Assembly: GCA_936440205.1 (NCBI GenBank)
Contig: OW387148.1
Location: 41,823,003 to 41,887,002, forward strand
Source of the DNA: Lepidonotus clava
Taxonomy: Eukaryota; Annelida; Polychaeta; Phyllodocida; Polynoidae
Direction of reading: 5' to 3'
Length of the DNA: 64,000 bases
The notes beneath the pieces were generated by a model. The model was not told the DNA's origin. It did no database searches and saw only the letters and a program-made list of their open reading frames with translations. Both the position numbers and the translations under genes were made by a program. Shown one piece after another: positions 11,180-23,100 of the stretch (its first letter is position 1; every line of letters begins with the position of its first letter).

Positions 11180-12570
11180 GGTAGGTATAAAACAAGTTAG
11201 GTCAGGACTAGTGCTGTGTTGCACTGTGTTCTGTGTTCACTCTCTAATGTACATATAGAGGTTGTGCAGGTGACGTCACAACTGCCCATTATGGCCTGGA
11301 TGCCATATTGGTGATCAATTTAAAACAATTAGCATTTAAATTCCTGAAGTATTAGCATACATCTTTCTGCGACTTTGAGTTGAAAGGGTCTCATTGAATA
11401 ATTAATACTTAACAATAACTATCATTTTGATTTCATAAATTTAGATATCTTCCATGGCCATGTGCTCGCGATCACTATGTGGTGATCACCAATATATGAT
11501 CACGTGACCACGTCTGCACATTGTCTATATAACAGGCTGGGTCAGGACTAGTGTTGCACTTTGTTTACAATTACTCTCTGAGGTCATATCAGGCTAAGTT
11601 GGGCTTAGTGCTGTCCCTCATATCAGGGGCCGGTCCAGGGGGTGGGGGGTTCCAGTACTTAGGATTTGTCCTGAACCCCAACCCGCCCTTTTGAAAATCC
11701 TGTATCAGCCCCTGCATGTATGTTCTAATCATATATAATAGGTACATATATAACATTCAGGGTTAGGCCTAGCGCTGTCCCCCATGTTCTAATCACTCTC
11801 TGAGGTATATATATATATATAACAGGAGGGGTTGGGCCTAGTGCTGTCCCCCGTGTTCTAATCACTCTCTGAGGTATAACAGGTGGGGTTGGGCCTAGTG
11901 CTGTCCCCCGTGTTCTAATCACTCTCTGATGTATAACAGGTGGGGTTGGGCCTAGTGCTGTCCCCCGTGTTCTAATCACTCTCTGAGGTATAACAGGAGG
12001 GGTTAGGCCTAGTGCTGTCCCCCGTGTTCTAATCACTCTCTGAGGTATAACAGGTGGGGTTGGGCCTAGTGCTGTCCCCCGTGTTCTAATCACTCTCTGA
12101 GGTATAACAGGTGGGGTTGGGCCTAGTGCTGTCCCCCGTGTTCTAATCACTCTCTGAGGTACATATATATATAACAGGTGGGGTTAGGCCTAGTGCTGTC
12201 CCCCGTGTTCTAATCACTCTCTGAGGTATAACAGGTGGGGTTGGGCCTAGTGCTGTCCCCCGTGTTCTAATCACTCTCTGAGGTATAACAGGAGGGGTTG
12301 GGCCTAGTGCTGTCCCCCGTGTTCTAATCACTCTCTGAGGTATAACAGGAGGGGTTGGGCCTAGTGCTGTCCCCCGTGTTCTAATCACTCTCTGAGGTAT
12401 AACAGGTGGGGTTGGGCCTAGTGCTGTCCCCCGTGTTCTAATCACTCTCTGAGGTACATATATATATATATATATATATATAACAGGTGGGGTTAGGCCT
12501 AGTGCTGTCCCCCGTGTTCTAATCACTCTCTGAGGTACATATATAACAGGTGGGGTTGGGCCTAGTGTCG
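11180..12570 (+). repeat. 57-bp tandem array derived from gene A exon 8 end and donor
   Basis: About 13 units from 11760 carry ttctaatcactctctgag followed by gtataacagg and a G-rich block ending in gctgtcccc. Most spacing is exactly 57 bp, with a few units lengthened by (TA)n. The seed is visible at 11161-11220: GTGTTCTGATCACTCTCCCAG, then gtaggtataa and actagtgctgt. More worn copies lie near 11229 and 11520-11630. Because 57 is a multiple of three, long open frames appear on the minus strand; these are not genes. Confidence 0.9.
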
Positions 12571-12666
12571 TACTTCATTCTATAATCATTATCTGTGTAG
12601 TCATCATGATTTAAGTTTCTTATTTGAAGCAATAATAATGATACACTTCTGTCCCTTTCTCTTCAG

Positions 12667-12760
12667 GATCTGAGAGGCACACAGAGTAAGGCATGCCTCA
12701 CACAACTACAGCAACCGTCAAAGAACCACCATTAAATTTTCTGACAACAGGTGTAGGAGG
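12667..12760 (+). other. Possible 3' UTR exon of gene A
   Basis: A good pyrimidine tract and AG (ctttctcttcag) end at 12666, and ATTAAA, a common poly(A) signal variant, sits at 12731-12736. This would pair with the donor at 11181 and place the 57-bp array inside a 3' UTR intron. The end is a guess. Confidence 0.4.
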
Positions 12761-12924
12761 TTCACTTTAAAGGGAAAAAGAAAATTACGTAACAACAACT
12801 TGTTAAAGAGAGTGTCTGTACTAGCTTTGCCTGAAAAATACTATAAAGTTAGTCATCCAGGTCTGTGAAGGCAATGTAAAAGAGAAGGAAATCATGTACA
12901 AACACATATATACATGTCTTAATA

Positions 12925-13035
12925 CAAACTTAACGACGAAGTGTGGTGGACTTGATGTTTATTCAAAGATGTGAACGATTCGGGGAATCAACTAGTTTTG
13001 GCTTTTAATGGTCTTCATCAGGATCTTTAATATAA
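12925..13035 (-). repeat. Dispersed repeat with CTTCATCAGG block
   Basis: A conserved string (gattcggggaatc..actagttttggc..ttcatcaggat) recurs at 20090-20210 and in part at 8735-8795. Read on the minus strand it has CTGATGA followed 15 nt later by an A-rich GAAA-like block, the order of a hammerhead ribozyme core, but the stem between is weak. This may be the tail of an old retroelement family. Confidence 0.35.
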
Positions 13036-14349
13036 CTATGCAATTGTATATGAGCATAATTATGAGTACAAAAAGTGTATACAAAAGGTATTGCTAACTA
13101 TACACTGTATCTCGCGAATCTTTTATGACTATAGACATTGTGATTAGGCTAATGTGGAAAATTGAGAAGAAAGACAAATTTAACCAGAAACTTATGCAGC
13201 AGTCCCCTACCTCGGTCTAGTGGTAGGAAAAGTATTGTGTCGAATATCCTAGCTTTCCTTAGAAAACTACAAAAAATCTGTGATATTCTTCTTCTTTTAT
13301 GTGGACTCCTAATGATTTTGGCAGAGAGGTCCACTGTCAATATTGATGTGCTTATTTGAGTTTCTGTGGAGTGTATCTTTAGGCTTCACCTAGCTGTCGT
13401 CACACGGAAGGCGAATGTACTATCTAACTAACTAGGTTCATGACAACTCAACATGAGAAGTTATCAATGAAAGATCAATTTGTTTTTTCTGTATTAGAGT
13501 TTTCAGTTAAAGAGTAGCAATTAATTGTGACAGACTTCCCAGCCTTCAAATGATTTTTTTCTAAGTTTGTTGGTTAACAATAACAGGTTCGGGACACTCT
13601 TTTTTATGAACTTGAGTTTGTAAATTAGCCGTGACTGTAATAGTATATCTTTCGTTATTCAGATAGTGCATTATGACAACACTTTAATAACCACCGATAT
13701 TGCGCCTAGCCTATTTTAGGAGATATAATCTGCATAGCATCTATTGACACAAAATATTTTATGCAAGGTGATCCCACAGCGATCGATGTATGTCAGCTCG
13801 GGTTATCACTGTTATATCAATACATGAATATTACAATGTACAATCAATGTACAATCAATTCCAAACCTCAATATGTAGTAAAAGACAGATTTTAGTAATT
13901 TAACACCCCAGACAAACAGCAACATAACAAGCATGTTCTGCAATCATACTTTTTCGTTCAGTCTGTAACCTGCCCAATTTTCACTTAGCAGTTATCTTAT
14001 TTTAGGTAGAGTGGAAACTTACTGAAAATACTTATAGTATTATAATACATTGCATTCTTGCCTCGGACCTTTCTGTTAAGAGGAACTGTGTTTTTCTTGT
14101 TAAGGGCAAAAGCACCTTATCATAAAATAACTGTTCTCTGCACCAACCAAAGTGTTCTGTATTGTAATGCCTGTGAAATTCTCTATTGCTGTCTTATATT
14201 CCTGCTCTTCTACGACAATAAACATGCACCTTTGTTAATTGGTGTAGACTTCTCTTTTTTTCATTCTATTTACTCAAGAATAACATTACATCCTACAGCC
14301 TAGGTTTTGGATATCTTCCAATATTTCAGGCCCAACCTTGGCTCAACAT

Positions 14350-14640
14350 TACAACATGGCCTAATAACATCTCCAAATATCAGGCGTGGCTCTTATAATA
14401 AAAGGGGGCATCCGAGGGTGGCCGTACAACCCATAGGGGATTGTCACAAACTGAGGCCATAGGTTGTACAGCTGTCCGATGATGACCCTAAAGTTTCTTC
14501 TATATCTGATTACCCAAACAAAATGCAAAATAATGTTGAAAACTATGAAATGTGCATATGTCGGCATGACAGGTCCAAGAGAAATTGATCTCTTGCAAGG
14601 AGCAACACAATGGGCATGATCTGTGATCATAATCTTTGGG
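14350..14640. repeat. Dispersed repeat shared with 17405-17600
   Basis: Both copies contain acccataggggattgtcaca, a reverse-complement-like partner of it, and a shared right part (ttcttctata..atgttgaaaact). This is likely a non-autonomous foldback element; ends are approximate. Confidence 0.5.
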
Positions 14641-15399
14641 TCAGTCTTTTATTTGATCAAATTTCCCATAACAGTTACTGCTATTCTATGTTTGTTGTAA
14701 ATATATGATCTTCCTCCTCCTATTATTCATGAGTTGTACCTAAAAAGCCCACTATCTAGGTGTGTCAAGGTATGGGAAATATTAAATGTGAACACTCAGA
14801 AAGACACCACAAAGGTAAAATTCAAAAGTTTAATCAAGCAAATTAAATTTTGTAGACCGACTTGACGCGATCTGCTGTAAGTTTGAATATGAATTGGAAC
14901 AGGGACATAATCATGTGCTCATTCTCATTTATTAATATTTCCTTATCTGATTATAACTCAAAGTGCTTCTGAAAGAACATGTACTTACATGAAGCTGTCC
15001 ATAAGCAGTGTAGCAAAATTTAGCTGAATTACTTATACAAGAACAAGTTAGTTGGACAAACTTCCTAAGCATATGGTTTGGAATAAATGATGCATATCTT
15101 CTTGAAACATTATCATTGTTTATAAATGGGTGTAGTTATTTCTTCTGTTAGGTGAAGGGCATATCAACTATAACCAATGACCATCCGAGTTGTGACCGAC
15201 TTCCGGAAATGATCACATGATCATGCAACTTTTCTCAAGGGTTACTTAGTGCACTTTCCCGATCGACTCCTGTCATGCATCAGTGACCCTAAGCTGATCA
15301 GTCGAAGTGCCACAGTCAAAGTGCCATATTGACTTGTATTGAACTGTGATTGACCGCTTCTGGGGCAGGGGAACTGGGTGGGGTAGGTTAAACACCAGT

Positions 15400-16290
15400 A
15401 CAACTTCTGTTTGTTGTCGGTAAATCACATAGCGTTACTTGTCTCACCCATACAACCATTTCTTTGTTGTCAGTAAATCACATAACAGTACTATAGGAAA
15501 ACATACAGAGGTTGACAGTACAACCCTGAATATGAGGTGGGTGTCGAAAAATTACTGCCCGAGGCCGTTAGGCTGAGGGCAGTAATTTTTCTGACATCCC
15601 ATCGAGTATGAATGGCAGTGTCCAGTTAGTATTCATAATGTATTTAGGCATTGGTATATAATATTTGTCTCAACCATACAAACGTAACTTTGTAAATCAC
15701 TTAACAGCAATTATCTCATTCACACACATGTTGCTTGGTTGTTGGAAATAAATCATATAATGTTACTTTTCTCACCCGTACAAATGTCCCTTGGTTGTCA
15801 GTAAATAACATTATGGTACTTGTCTCACCCATAAAAACATCACTCCGTTGTTGGTAAATCATATAATAGTGCTTGTCTCATCGATACAAATGTCACTTGG
15901 TTGTCAGTAAACCATATAACAGTGCATGTCTTACTCATACAAACGTCGCTCAGTTGGTAAATCATATAATGGAACTTGTTGGGCCCATACAAACGTCTCT
16001 CCGTTGTTGGTCAATTATGCAACAGTACTTCTCTCCCCTATACAAACGTCGCTCGGTTGTTGGTAAATCATGTAACGGTACTTGTCTCATTATTACAAAC
16101 ATTGCTTGGTTGATGTTAAACTGTTATAACAGAACTTGCCTCTTACATAAAAATGTCACTCTGTTGTCAGTAAATCATATAACAGAACTTGTCTCATACA
16201 TACATATCTCTTTGTTATCAGTAAATTATATAACAGTACTTGTCACAACCATACAAAGTATCGATACTTGTCTTGCCCAAACAAACCTTT
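15400..16290 (+). repeat. ~54-bp tandem array, intergenic
   Basis: A dozen or more diverged units contain cttgtctcacccatacaaa, then a gttgttggtaaatcatataa block. It lies before gene B and is the only large array here not touching a splice site of A, B or C. A foldback element interrupts it at 15505-15630. The 140-codon open frame over it is a by-product. Confidence 0.8.
15505..15630. repeat. Foldback element inside the 54-bp array
   Basis: Arms of about 45 nt pair: gtcgaaaaattactgccc on the left and gggcagtaatttttctgac on the right, extended by ctgaatatga..ggtggg and cccatcgagtatga. Array units continue on both sides, so it inserted after the array formed. A one-arm relative lies near 6310-6360. 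Confidence 0.7.
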
Positions 16291-16594
16291 ATTAATTTTG
16301 TTGTTTTTATCATGAATCAGGTAAATCAATAATGGCACTCACCTTGCCAGTACCACTGCAATGCTCATTCCGATAATAGTCTTTACTTCCTATAAGCTCA
16401 ATAACCAAGAAAACCCTGATATTCGGCAAGTACTACATGTAGGGTGCCATCATCTGCTCTTCCTTCAGTATTACTATGGATTTTGGGCTTCCTTCATGTT
16501 CACCAGAATAATGAAAAAAGATAAAAAGTTCAATTTGCCTCGAAACCTTTAAACAAATATACATAAAAAGTGCATATGTCAAGAGATAATTAAA

Positions 16595-16870
16595 GCTCCA
16601 TACCCACGAGGTACTTTTACTGTCAACGGGTGACAGGCAACTGGGTGAATCAGTGGTTAAATCACTGGGCAACTGGATAATCAATGAATCACTGGGCGAT
16701 TCCTCTTAGGCATGGTGTGCGTTCTGGGTGACGGGCGACAGGGAGCAAAGTTGACGGTAAAATCGCCAGTAAAATAGGCGGTAAAATATGAAATTTGCTT
16801 AATATTAACCACACCATCATGTATGGTTTTCGAGCATATTTCTATGGGTTTATTAAGTAAATGATACATT
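16595..16870. repeat. Dispersed element, CATACCCACTAGGCGAT type
   Basis: It opens with gctccatacccacgaggta, close to the ends at 20949-21147, 23578-23715, 28888-29098, 33180-33331 and 38272-38400. All contain short blocks of the form ggcgattt/aaatcgcc and often atgtacatttcaatat. A numerous non-autonomous family with inverted ends. Confidence 0.55.
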
Positions 16871-17150
16871 GAAAAAAGAAACCACTGAACATTACAAAGA
16901 AGAAATATAAATCCAAGACCCCCTACCCTGTATTTACCCAGATACAGATCCATAATGTGCACTGGGGTGCCATTACTTTTTACATCATATTGGGAATAAA
17001 GCATCGATCTAAAGGGTAGAGAAACCTCTGATCAATGCTGCTATGGTGACCAAGGCACTTCCTTACAGTGATCTTCAATACTGTCGATCAGGAATCAGAT
17101 TTTGTCAGACTCCCGGAGAAGTTCATAGTACTTCTAGAAGCGTCTCCGAA

Positions 17151-17162
17151 ATGACTTGTAAG
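17151..17162 (+). CDS. Gene B exon 1: start codon exon MTCK
   Basis: ATGACTTGTAAG directly precedes gtaagc. The start is chosen because the frame joins exon 2 in phase 0 and gene C begins the same way (MMDK, then gtaagc). The 5' UTR start is not visible. Confidence 0.72.
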
Positions 17163-20100
17163 GTAAGCACTGTAATTGTAAAGTATATGAGTTTGTTTTA
17201 TCATTGATAATTAGTTGTATTACTTTTTTGATAATGTTTAGGGGAAAAGAATTTATTTCAATTCATCTGCCTTTTTTTGGCCCGATATTGCATTATGATG
17301 GTTTGCAAAAGAGTCACACTTAATGGAATGATTGGGTAAATCATGACAACAATTATTTCACGATTGTTTTAATTTCTTGGATTTGTAATAAAATAAGAAG
17401 AACTGCGGGGGTCGTCCTCGGGTGTCTGTACGACCCATAGGGGATTGTCACATACCAAAAGTGAATCCTGAGGTACGTACAATCCCCATGGGTCATGATA
17501 CAGTCACACGAGGACAACTTCTAAGGTTCTTCTATATTTTATCATCCAAACTAAATTCATGATAATGCTGAAAACTAAGAGAATGAGGTGCATTACATAC
17601 AGTCTCTAAATACGCGTTGTCCCTTTGTACGCACTGCTTATTAGCAGTGTGGATGATAAAGCTCTATACCAACTCGGCGATTTTAATCAAGTCAGGCAAC
17701 TAAAATCAGTTAATTTACCAGAATGATTGGTCTATTTTAACACCAATTCATATCAAACATGAACATTTAGAAATTGCAGATTTAGACTGATTGATGATTT
17801 TAGTGGGCACAGAAATCAGTCAATTCTTGATTTATAACATGAGAGTATGACATTGACCAGACCATCCACGTATAACCCTTGTTTCTTCCAGAGCCACCTA
17901 CCGGCCGTACTGTGGGCAGCCAGCCTCCTGGGGGCACTCTCAGGTAGGCCAACACTCCTGTATCACCTGCACCTATTTGGGTCACCCCAGGGTCATGTGG
18001 TCACTCAGCTTTAAATCACGCCATTTTCATGTCATTTTCACGTTGATGCAGAGCAAAACCTAAAACTGAAGATCCATGCACAACAAAATGAAGTAAAACA
18101 TTGTTCTAATCGATTTCAAACCGACAATGGCCCAACGAAATCGTGTTTAATATTTTTGGACCGATTCTGAACCGATTTATCGAAGTCTACATTGTCAATG
18201 TTACTTTACTTTTTTAGGGTCCATCAGATAACAAACTTCAATATAATATAATTCAAGAAATGTGGTATATTTCTTAATTCTGTTCGATGGATATCTATAC
18301 TTTCCCTATATTTTCATTTGCACACACTAAATATATCATATTTTGTGTTGTTATAAACATTTATATACATAAAATGTTAAACCAAGTCTTTCATTGTTTT
18401 CCAATTATTTTCTAGTTTAAAATACAAAAAGAAATCGGTTATCAAGTACACCATGGACCGGGAGTATAGAACCTATTCTGGCTGATTTTAGGACCAACAA
18501 CTTTAATTATCCATACAATTTTGGACAAACAAAAGAAGCGTCGATCCTTACATTGGTTTGCTTATGTTTCAGGATGGAATTGCACAACATGACCCTTTTT
18601 AACCTTTTATTGACCAATGAGAATCGAATGTAAGGTTAAAAAACTATATGTTGGCATTAGCGCTACTATTATGACATTTCCAACATTGCCGTTGCCATTT
18701 ATTTTGCAACTAATAATTTGTGATTTTTTTTGGGATGAATCCATTACATAAAGTAAAATAGACTCATTTATGTCATATCTAGTGCCATACATTCACCTTT
18801 GCCTCAACTCCAGCTCTTGCCCTGACTGCAAGACTATAAGACTGCATACCCCATAATTTTGTCTTCTAACTGTAACATCTCCATCCCCCATTGCCAGCGT
18901 GATGGGTAATGGCGGCCTTTGTGCATAATGTTGTCTTCTTACGCTAACATCTGCCCCCCAAGGTGCTGTCATGGTGTGATTTGGATGCCATTTTACATAA
19001 TGTTGTCTTCTTACTGTAAAATCTCCCTCCTCAGGTGCCGAAGTGGTGCTTTACAGTGGCCTTTGTACATAATGTCGTCTTCTTACTCTAACATCTGCCG
19101 CCCAAGGTATGGGCACAGTGGGTAATGGCAGCCTGTGTACATAATGTTGTCTTTTTACTATAAAATCTCCCTCCTCCCAGTGCCCATGTGGTGCATTATG
19201 GCAGCCATTTTACATAATGTTGTTTTCTTACTGTAACATCTCCTTCCTAGGTGCTGACGCTGTGGGATACGGTGTCGTGTGTTCGTCCAGCATCCTCTGT
19301 ACAACCAGCCTTAACCTAGAGTGTCGGCGTCCGGATAACCCGCCATCCGGCTGTACCCTCACACAGTGTCTGTGTACGTCTGGCTACACCCCACGGACAG
19401 CGCTAGCCGGCAACCTCTGTATCCAACGCTCAGTGTGTATGTATACATGCTTCATATATTTTCAGGCTGGTTTAAAAATGTATTTATTACAGATTGAAAT
19501 ATGGTAAATAATTGTAGACTTTCTTTAGATTTTCCTGTCTTTTTTTTGCAGGTATTAAAACACTGTAAATCAACCATCTGTAGCAGGGTGATTGCCTCTT
19601 GCTTTATTCCCCAAATACAGACAATTAAAGCTAAACGAATAACCACAATTTGGTTGCCAAAACGCTCTTATAGTTTGTGAAATGCAGTAGATATAATATC
19701 CTTTTCCCCTTAGAAACCAATGTTAATGTCTGTCAACCCAGCCCAATATGACCAACCCTTTATGGCTAGTAAACCTCCAAAATCTGCAAATTGATATTAA
19801 GATATCTTTATCTTTTAGCAGTACTTGGTTATGTAGAATAAATAAACTTTGTCTATTCCATACACAATGTGAGATGGGCTTATTATTGACTATTCCATTG
19901 AATTGAAGTACATAATATCTTCAATTTTATGTATACTAAAGTAATGGAGGAATCCTTTGCTTTTTTTTTCATTACTTTATATTGAACACCTTCATACATT
20001 TATGATTTTCTAGACATTACAATTGACAGAACATACAAATAGTAGTTTCCTCTGCTTATAAACATATAATACATAATAATAATGTTAGATAATAAAAGTG

Positions 20101-23100
20101 TTGAATCTATACCAAAACATACGACGGGCTTGATTTTATTAATAAGACATAGAACCAATGGTGTTTCGACTAGTTTCAGCGTGTTACTTCCTTCATCAGG
20201 ATTGTTAATGATAATGTTAGTATATCTAGATAAAAATAAATTATTTACAATTGGAATTAGACACAATGAGTTCGATTTGGTGATTAAATAGAGCAAAGAG
20301 ATCAATGACACAGTTATGTAAAAATATTATTCGTGTATAATAAACCATTTAATACAACAACAAAGAATGGGTGCCTACTCATAGAATAGCCATAGAAGTA
20401 CTTTTTAACAGACTCTATGAACTCATGTATATTCTCAAGGGCATGACTATCTTTAGGTAACCTAAGCCATAGCATATGGCTCCTCTGTAACAAGGTGACT
20501 TGCAGTTTCATGCAGCTCTTGGCTTAAGCAAAAGAAAAGTAGTTTTAACCGATAATTCTTTGTACTTCAGACCCGTTTTGTCTACAATCAAACATCAAAT
20601 TGAGCAGATGACATTCCCCCATTGTTTTAGTTTTTTTATTCTTTCTTTTTGAGGAAAATCAATTTTGCTTAGGATTTCTGATGTTGAATAAAATTTTTAC
20701 TACTTTACATTGGAGTTTTTTTGTACAGGTGTTAACCAAATGGTCACAACATTGAAAGTAAAGCATAATAGTTTGCATGTACATATCTAAAGCAGTCTGA
20801 CTAGTCATGGCCTTTCTTGGCTTTCTTTATCTATATGCTTTCTGGTAAGATATTTAGATACTTAGAATATTTTGATTATGTCCTCATCTATCGATAATCC
20901 CAGTATTCATAGGACTTGGTTCATGTTCATTAAATTGCATTACATTAAAGTCCCATACCCACTAGGCAATTTGGGCCTCGTTGATCGTATCTCCCCCTGA
21001 TAGCCCATCAGTATGGTGTATTAAAATGTACATGTGTGATCTGAATCACCAGGAAAATCACCCCCGCTATTTGCCAAAAGTGTTCATTTCAATATAGCAT
21101 ACTAACGGCTGATGAGGCCCAAAACTCCTAGTAGGTACGGGGCTTAAGGCGAGGTTAGCTCGAATTGCTCTTGTAGGGGTCTTTCAAGCTTCATGGGGTC
21201 ATTGCTTTGTAATAACCAGTAGTCAAGCTGCACCTACTATTTTTTTCTTTTAAAGTTGTAACCTTTGATTTCAGTGAAGCTGAATGATGATGCATGTACG
21301 GTGACAGAAGCCTACATGTGTCCGGGCCTGCAATGTTCATTAGTCAGTGGGTCGTTTAAGTGCACATGTCCCAGTGGTAGAGTTTCCAACACTGCGAAGA
21401 CGGCGTGTAACGTCAACGTGGCCAGCATCACCTGCAGCATAGGCCTCAGTCAGTGTGGCTACATGAATGGCAACTGTGGTACCAGCGACAGCAACTGTAT
21501 AACATCTAAAGGTAGGGCAACGGTTGTACCAACAACCCTATAACATGTAAAGGCAGAGCACCTGGGGTAACAAAGATACCAATGGTATAATATCTAAAGG
21601 CAGGAAACTGTGGCTCCAGCAACAACAACAATAGAACATCTAAAGCGAGTGAAGTTGTGGTAACAGAAACCACAACAGTATAACATCCAAAGGTAGGGCA
21701 ACTGTGGCACCAGTGACCATAACAGTATAATATGTAAAGGTAGGGCAACTGTGGTAACAGAGACCACAAAGGTATTATATCTAAAGGCAGAAAACTGGTA
21801 ACAAAGATCACAATGGCATACTGTCTAATGGCAGGGCAACTGTGGTAAAAAAGGCCTCTAAAGGGATGGAAATAGACCTGTCCACTTTGCCAACTAGCCC
21901 ACCCCTTATTTCTATGACATCAACATTTTGTATAAAAATGTTCATCATACTTGATTCACAGTAATTTTCCTAGTATTATTACCCAAAACTAAACTTTATA
22001 AGCTTTTACTTTTAATATGATGTTCAATATGTAGCTGTAGGACTGGAAAGCAAAAATGGCATTTTCCCATAGGGGCCTTCCATTAAGTACGTACGCACCA
22101 AGGGGGGTGGGGGGGTCTGAGATTTAAGGAATTTTGCATGCGCTCCTATACAAATCCAATGCGTATTTTAGCCTAAGGGGGGGGGGGGGGGGGGTCTAGA
22201 ATTTGTGAATGTTTACGTACGCACTAAATGGAAGGCCCCAAAGGGAACAGTGTTAAAGCCCTTCAGCTTTGCCCATAATGTCCAACCCTAAAATCACAAA
22301 AACATACCTTATTTTGGTTCACCTAACATGGAGGTAATTACCTAATTGAGAGAAAATAATAATTCATCCTCATTTATCAACACCTTATTGACTTTAAAAA
22401 CACTAGTACTAACTCATTCACTCAGATTTGTGTCAGTGTCTGACTTTGCAAAAACTGCAATTATGTCCAACCTCTGTATCATGCCAGCAATACATCACAA
22501 AGTGGACAGGTCTATTGTGGTAACACAGGCCACAACAGTACTAGTATAGCGTCTAAAGGTAGGGCAACTATATACCCATGCTATAAGAAAGGTTGACTTT
22601 TCCATCCTTTTACAGCTATTTACGTGGCATGTAAATTACACCTTAGGAACTCTAGATTAATTTTCTGAATTCCTGAGGATGTAAAACACATTATGGTCTT
22701 TCTTTTAAGTGGTCATAGAAATGCTTGTGAACGATATACATTATTAATTTATTCATATAACAATTTAAATCTGGAACTGGATGCTAATCACAGCTACAGT
22801 GAAAGATTAAATACTATAATATTGTCGTTTAATGCTTATTTTGTTTATACCTACACGGAAGATTATTGTACATGAGGATGGTAAAAAAGATAAAACAAAA
22901 ACAAAAAAAACTTATTGGTCGATTTCTAATGATTTGATGCTCTAAAGACCTTTAATATCATGAATTAGCACATTAAATTGTAACAACCAAATCCTATAGT
23001 AATCCTCATAGAGAATCTCCGAAATTCACCAATTTTAGCACTCTTTAACCATTTTGAAGATTTTGCTGTAAAATTATAACTACGCATAACAGCCTTTTCC

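Larger units (their letters stand above)
12770..15400. other. Intergenic region A-B, left part
   Basis: No coding exon is supported. It holds the CTTCATCAGG repeat, an AACATTCTG-family copy at about 13905-14060 and a foldback-type repeat at 14350-14640. Open frames here are short and shaped by repeats. Confidence 0.6.

Noticed and set aside
11725-12526. Two long minus-strand open frames with repeats like VIRTRGTALGPTPP
   Set aside because: They arise only because the 57-bp array has a period divisible by three; no splice sites, start context or family.
15873-16295. 140-codon + strand open frame
   Set aside because: It lies wholly in the ~54-bp array, and its protein repeats follow the DNA units.
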